From JBAXSK01 sp044358815 (lineage in GTDB: Bacteria; Cyanobacteriota; Cyanobacteriia; Pseudanabaenales; Pseudanabaenaceae), in assembly GCA_044358815.1 (NCBI GenBank), contig JBIKNH010000080.1:1-17263 (forward strand): DNA of 17,263 nt, given 5' to 3'. A program made the translations under genes and the position numbers. The notes under the pieces were generated by a model. That model made no database searches, was not told where the DNA came from, and saw nothing but the letters and a program-made list of their open reading frames with translations. Of the stretch, positions 14,386 to 17,263 are shown one piece after another (the stretch's first letter is position 1; each line of letters starts with the position of its first letter).

Positions 14386-14568
14386 TTACTGCCCAAATTC
14401 TATCTTGGCTTTTTCCACAATATCAGCGGTTACTAGATCCACAGCCATAGCATGGGCAATCTGTTCGATCCGTTGTCGGGCTTGGGTCCGGACGAAGTAA
14501 GGAATATTTCGTAGTTTACTTTTGGCTTCGGGGGTCCACTCTAGGGGATCAGGATAGCTGTCTATCAT
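14386..14568 (-). CDS. PCP_red-type small protein (PCP reductase family)
   Basis: A 60-residue protein starting at ATG 14568 with GAGG seven bases upstream. Its core, LEWTPEAKSKLRNIPYFVR, then RQRIEQIA and DLVTADIVEKAKIEFG, matches the PCP_red domain found at the C-terminus of the BchB/ChlB subunit of light-independent protochlorophyllide reductase, and as stand-alone small proteins in cyanobacteria. The free-standing form has no established activity that I know of; it lacks the rest of the reductase and cannot be the enzyme itself. It lies 84 bp downstream of rbfA on the same strand and probably shares its transcript. The stop is in a 10-bp-period duplication (ACTGCC at 14378 and 14388). Confidence 0.8.
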   Translation of the reverse strand: MIDSYPDPLEWTPEAKSKLRNIPYFVRTQARQRIEQIAHAMAVDLVTADIVEKAKIEFGQ

Positions 14569-14652
14569 GGGTCTACCTCTTCAACTAAACTTGATGGCTC
14601 TAATTTGATAGCTCTAACTTGAGGATTTCAATTAGGGATTACGGGATTTTAA

Positions 14653-15054
14653 TTAAGGGATCTCAGGGGTGGGATCGTCTAATAGGGGCGGTTTTTCGGC
14701 TCTTTCGCGGCTTAGCTCATTGAGTAATGACAAAACTTTAACGCCTTTCTCGAAGGAATGATCTTCTAGGAAAATAATTTCGGGGGCGCGGCGTAGGGCA
14801 AGGCGTTGGGCGATCTCCCGTCTCACAAATCCAGTGGCTCCGGCTAGGGCAGTCATGGTTTCTTTATGGGCTTCAGGAGTGCCATAAATACTGACAAATA
14901 CCTTAGCGTGTTGCAAATCACCAGAAACTTCTACCGCCGTCACGCTAACCATCCCTGAGCCAACCCGATCATCTTTGATATCTCGGAGCAGCATATTACC
15001 CACTTCCCGTTTGATGGACTCAGCCACTCGGGCAATTCTTCGTTCAGTAGCCAT
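14653..15054 (-). CDS. rbfA: Ribosome-binding factor A
   Basis: A 133-residue KH-fold protein that binds the 30S subunit during late maturation of 16S rRNA. It begins MATERRIARVAESIKREVGN, followed by VSVTAVEVSGDLQHAKVFVS (36-55) and the C-terminal KH part ATGFVRREIAQRLALRRAPE with the family motif FLEDHSFEKG near 95-104. Length is normal for cyanobacteria. The start ATG 15054 has no good Shine-Dalgarno sequence. The upstream DUF751 and DUF6464-like genes on the same strand make a cyanobacterial neighbourhood, but an IS-derived element (15089-15421) now separates them, so the native promoter may have been displaced or replaced. The stop is in a ~21-bp duplication (14623-14639 and 14644-14661). 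Confidence 0.93.
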   Translation of the reverse strand: MATERRIARVAESIKREVGNMLLRDIKDDRVGSGMVSVTAVEVSGDLQHAKVFVSIYGTPEAHKETMTALAGATGFVRREIAQRLALRRAPEIIFLEDHSFEKGVKVLSLLNELSRERAEKPPLLDDPTPEIP

Positions 15055-15088
15055 AAAGGTTTAGCAGTTGCAGCACAAATAACAGACA

Positions 15089-15160
15089 TTGACATACTCA
15101 CCGAGCTAAAGCAACGGTGATTCTTGACACTTCATCGAGATGAGCTGGCAAGCCAGTCTT
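15089..15160 (-). ncRNA. Omega-RNA-like 3' scaffold of the IS remnant
   Basis: On the minus strand the order is a CTGG/CCAG hairpin (15145-15156), a short linker, the TCACCG/CGGTGA hairpin (15098-15120) and the terminal TATGTCAA. In intact elements this end forms the scaffold of the TnpB guide RNA, and the bases just past it act as guide. Here those bases are 15088 down to 15069, inside the rbfA leader. Whether it is transcribed or bound by TnpB is inference. Confidence 0.4.
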
Positions 15161-15421
15161 ACCTTCTCTCCATGTCCGTTTTAAGTCTCCCAATGCCCTA
15201 TGGCGACTTTTCTGTTTTGTACGCAAGTAAAATACTTGTTTGCTTCCAAGGTTGGACTTTCCATTGCCCTTTCTGCTTTCCCTGTTTCTGATCGCAACCC
15301 TGACAGGACTTTCAACCTTGCTGTTTATTTTGGAGTATCTTAAATCTGGGTGGGTCTGTGACCATCCGTATTTTACTATAAAGCCGTGCTAGAACCACGG
15401 GGTTTTAAACCCAATTTTCCG
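15089..15421 (-). mobile_element. 333-bp non-autonomous IS200/IS605-type element (tnpB deleted)
   Basis: The left end (15384-15421) shares GGGTTTTAAACCC and the flanking TTAT target with the tnpB element at the window's left edge, plus a hairpin CCGTG/CACGG (15384-15400). The right end, read on the minus strand, ends GAGTATGTCAA after a hairpin TCACCG/CGGTGA (15098-15120), the form usual for cyanobacterial tnpB elements. The interior has stops in the frames I read and no recognisable TnpB motif, so it is a deletion derivative that would need transposase in trans. It lies between the DUF6464-like gene and rbfA, 34 bp from the rbfA start codon. Confidence 0.75.
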
Positions 15422-15512
15422 ATAAATCACAAATGACAAATAGCAAATAACTAGAGTTATTTCGACAAAACTCAATGACAAAACTCGTCAATATAGCAGG
15501 GGCAGCGGCAAC

Positions 15513-15860
15513 CTAGATCGGACTTTCGGGGTTGCCGCCGGTCTGACCATGGGACTCAAAATAACTACAATCTTGGCATGGTCCATCAGGGCTGATCGCA
15601 CAGCGCAAATATACGGAACGAGCGTTGTAGATACAGTTGGTGTTGCCAATGGCATAACCGATCCCTGTGACATAGTTGATATCCGCTGGTAATAAAACCT
15701 TAGTGCTGGTTACCACAGGGGCGGTAATTGGTGCAGTGGCGGCATTATGTAAAGTTTGTTGGAGTCGTGCATGCTCTCTGACTTCTAAGCGATGGATTAA
15801 CCAAAGCGATAGAATCGGCGGCACTAAGCCAAAAAGTAAGATGAGTAAAACATCAAACAT
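15513..15860 (-). CDS. DUF6464-like membrane protein with a four-cysteine C-terminal motif
   Basis: A 115-residue protein. I start at ATG 15860 (MFDVLLILLFGLVPPILSLW); an in-frame TTG at 15887 would add nine residues with no better ribosome binding site. Residues 2-22 are one membrane segment. A variable linker leads to the conserved-looking end GIGYAIGNTNCIYNARS, YLRCAISPDGPCQDCSYFE. Its cysteines are spaced C-x10-C-x7-C-x2-C, suitable for zinc or another metal. The GIGYxIG and NARSxYxRC patterns match my memory of cyanobacterial DUF6464 proteins, whose function is unknown; the family name is less certain than the motif. It is downstream of the DUF751 gene on the same strand, upstream of the IS remnant. 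Confidence 0.65.
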   Translation of the reverse strand: MFDVLLILLFGLVPPILSLWLIHRLEVREHARLQQTLHNAATAPITAPVVTSTKVLLPADINYVTGIGYAIGNTNCIYNARSVYLRCAISPDGPCQDCSYFESHGQTGGNPESPI

Positions 15861-15939
15861 AAACTCATGCACAGGAAAGGTAATCAAGAAACAAATCGCG
15901 ATCCCAGTGATAATCTCAGTGGCGATCCCAATGAAACTG

Positions 15940-16143
15940 TTACAGGCTATCTAAACCCAACATCCCCCGCAGTACTAAGGTAACCCCCACAAAGCCACTT
16001 ACCAAAAAAACGCCTAGGGCGGCGGCGGTGGCGGGACGCTTGAGCAAAGGGATCAGGGGCGCAATTACAATGGACAATACCCCAGCGCTGATTAACAGCA
16101 AAAATTTAGGATACCGCAGAATATTCTGTATGAAGTCTTTCAT
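15940..16143 (-). CDS. DUF751/Ycf33-like small membrane protein
   Basis: A 67-residue protein beginning MKDFIQNILRYPKFLLLISA, with two hydrophobic segments (about 13-31 and 40-60) separated by the motif PLIPLLKRPATAAAL. It ends RGMLGLDSL. This layout matches DUF751, the family of plastid Ycf33, an uncharacterised thylakoid- or membrane-associated protein. In cyanobacteria it often lies near rbfA, as here. The start ATG 16143 has no clear ribosome binding site. It is probably the first gene of a DUF751, DUF6464-like, rbfA, PCP_red series, interrupted by the IS remnant. Confidence 0.78.
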   Translation of the reverse strand: MKDFIQNILRYPKFLLLISAGVLSIVIAPLIPLLKRPATAAALGVFLVSGFVGVTLVLRGMLGLDSL

Positions 16144-16449
16144 AGTTCAGATAATTAATAACTAACTAACAACCAATATTTACAAACCTGATCGCAAACC
16201 TGATTCAAAACCTGATAAATCTGCTCAAACTGAGCCGAGCCTAGTCAAATCCCATCAAAACAGTGACTAAAACCAAAACAGGTAACAGGGGCAAGATCAC
16301 CTATGATCGCCCCCATTACCTAATTTTATTTCCTATTACCCATTACTGGTCTAACTGGTGGTCTAATTAGCGCTCTAATCGTTGTGCTAACTGGTGAGTC
16401 AACCAAGGGAATGGCAACACCACAAGGTAGAACCACAAGGTATGGAAAT
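16144..16449. other. Gene-free 306-bp spacer between chlP and the DUF751 gene
   Basis: Holds the chlP terminator (16280-16321), three AACCTGAT units at 16185-16217, and an ACCACAAGGTA duplication at about 16418-16441. The DUF751 promoter should lie between 16144 and 16280, but no clear boxes are seen. Confidence 0.55.
16280..16321 (-). terminator. chlP terminator hairpin
   Basis: On the minus strand AGGTAATGGGGGC pairs with GCCCCTGTTACCT (two G-U pairs), then after a 2-nt bulge GATC pairs with GATC around a 6-nt loop ATAGGT. GTTTTGGTTTT follows. It is the longest near-continuous stem downstream of a gene in the window and lies about 130 bp past the chlP stop. Confidence 0.65.
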
Positions 16450-17263
16450 CTAAGGCGCTAAGGCACTGCCTCGCAATAGGCTACCAATGGTCTTAAACGT
16501 GATCTTCAGTTGGGTGAAAGGATTAGCAGGTACGACGGTCTTGTACAAGTAGCTGTCAAACGTCAGCTTTTGCACATCCTTGTCGGCACACATTTCCACA
16601 AAGGCTTCACGGGTGGCGTTGGAACGGTAGAACACGTTTTGCAACAGGTCTAACACCTTGTAGGTCAAACCGTATTTCTTATCCCAGCGCTGGATATAAA
16701 TCTTCAACTCGTTTTCCGTAGGAATGCGCTTGCCACCTTCAGCAAATTCCACAATGGCTTCGGCACACATCCGCCCTGACTTCGCTGCAAAGTAGATGCC
16801 TTCGCCGCTAGATTTGGTGACGTAACCAGCAGCATCACCAACTAGGGCAATGCGTCCGACCACCCGCCGAGGTCTGGGATGTTCAGGGATGGGGTGGGCT
16901 TCAACCTTGATGATCTCGCCCCCTTCAATCCGAGGCTTGGCGCGTTCCCGAATTCCGGCTTGCAGTTGCTTGATCATCCGCTGGTTTTTGTGCATCGTGC
17001 CAGTACCAACGGCAACGTGATCATATTTAGGGAATACCCAAGCGTAGAAGTCGGGGGATACATCGTCACCCACATACATTTCAGCGAGATCTTGGTAATA
17101 TTCCATCTTGTCTTCAGGAATCCGAATCCGTTCCTGGAAAGCAATGGCGTAGTTGTAGTCCCCAGCATCCATTGCCTTGGCAACGACGGAGTTCGCACCG
17201 TCAGCACCAATGATCATGTCTACTTCAAGGTTCCGCTGTACGCCTTCAACACCACCATTGGTG
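16450..17263 (-). CDS. chlP: Geranylgeranyl reductase, C-terminal 271 residues
   Basis: A flavoenzyme that reduces geranylgeranyl groups to phytyl for chlorophyll a and tocopherols, associated with thylakoid membranes. The gene extends past the right edge: the frame is open to 17263, reading TNGGVEGVQRNLEVD before the internal Met at 17217, so that Met is not the start. Family blocks are IIGADGANSVVAKAM, GDYNYAIAFQERIRIP, AEMYVGDDVSPDFYAWVFPK, PIPEHPRPRRVVG and the FAD-binding GDAAGYVTKSSGEGIYFAAK, then FVEMCADKDVQKLTFDSYLY and the C-terminal IGSLLRGSALAP. The FAD N-terminal GxGxxG is out of view. Nothing visible is damaged. A strong terminator hairpin follows. Confidence 0.95.
   Translation of the reverse strand, partial: TNGGVEGVQRNLEVDMIIGADGANSVVAKAMDAGDYNYAIAFQERIRIPEDKMEYYQDLAEMYVGDDVSPDFYAWVFPKYDHVAVGTGTMHKNQRMIKQLQAGIRERAKPRIEGGEIIKVEAHPIPEHPRPRRVVGRIALVGDAAGYVTKSSGEGIYFAAKSGRMCAEAIVEFAEGGKRIPTENELKIYIQRWDKKYGLTYKVLDLLQNVFYRSNATREAFVEMCADKDVQKLTFDSYLYKTVVPANPFTQLKITFKTIGSLLRGSALAP

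Noticed and set aside
15861..15887. TTG start for the DUF6464-like protein
   Set aside because: No ribosome binding site, and the extra nine residues precede the membrane segment without any family support.

Overview
The window comes from a cyanobacterial chromosome. The evidence is a chlP-type geranylgeranyl reductase, a PCP_red-type small protein, several cyanobacteria-restricted small families (DUF2605, DUF2973, DUF751/Ycf33, a DUF6464-like protein), a group 2 sigma factor with the cyanobacterial core sequence, and four perfect HIP1 octamers (GCGATCGC), all inside genes. Genus cannot be fixed from the sequence alone. Intergenic DNA is AT-rich, long, and unusually full of short imperfect tandem duplications.

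Layout. 1-325: 5' part of an IS200/IS605 element with tnpB, running off the left edge. 336-1365: DUF2973 and DUF2605 genes, both minus. 1596-2501: mazG (plus). 2641-3639: a zinc-free medium-chain oxidoreductase (minus), with three exactly 10-bp-spaced direct repeats upstream. 3718-3866: MITE copy A. 4095-4544: ndk (plus), ending in a strong hairpin shared with the convergent M16 peptidase gene (4704-6131, minus). 6452-11073: minus-strand series of sigma factor, recJ and an unknown single-pass membrane protein. 11074-13273: about 2.2 kb without a recognisable gene, including a strictly phased 14-bp repeat array and a possible gene remnant. 13274-14186: aroH-type chorismate mutase followed by an Rrf2 regulator (plus). 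14212-14359: MITE copy B. 14386-15054: PCP_red protein and rbfA (minus). 15089-15421: a 333-bp internally deleted IS200/IS605 relative ending 34 bp before the rbfA start codon. 15513-16143: DUF6464-like and DUF751 genes (minus). 16450 to the right edge: chlP (minus, 5' end missing).

How the parts relate. Most genes are housekeeping: nucleotide hygiene (MazG, Ndk), DNA repair (RecJ), ribosome maturation (RbfA), aromatic amino acid synthesis (AroH), chlorophyll/tocopherol side-chain reduction (ChlP), and regulation (sigma factor, Rrf2). There is no defence island, prophage or CRISPR array. The unusual content lies between genes: two kinds of small mobile element, each in two copies or forms, one placing a TnpB guide-RNA-like 3' end just ahead of rbfA; a repeated element whose two hairpins are complementary to each other; and pervasive micro-duplications, many of them spanning stop codons. 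All family assignments were made by reading the sequence without database searches.
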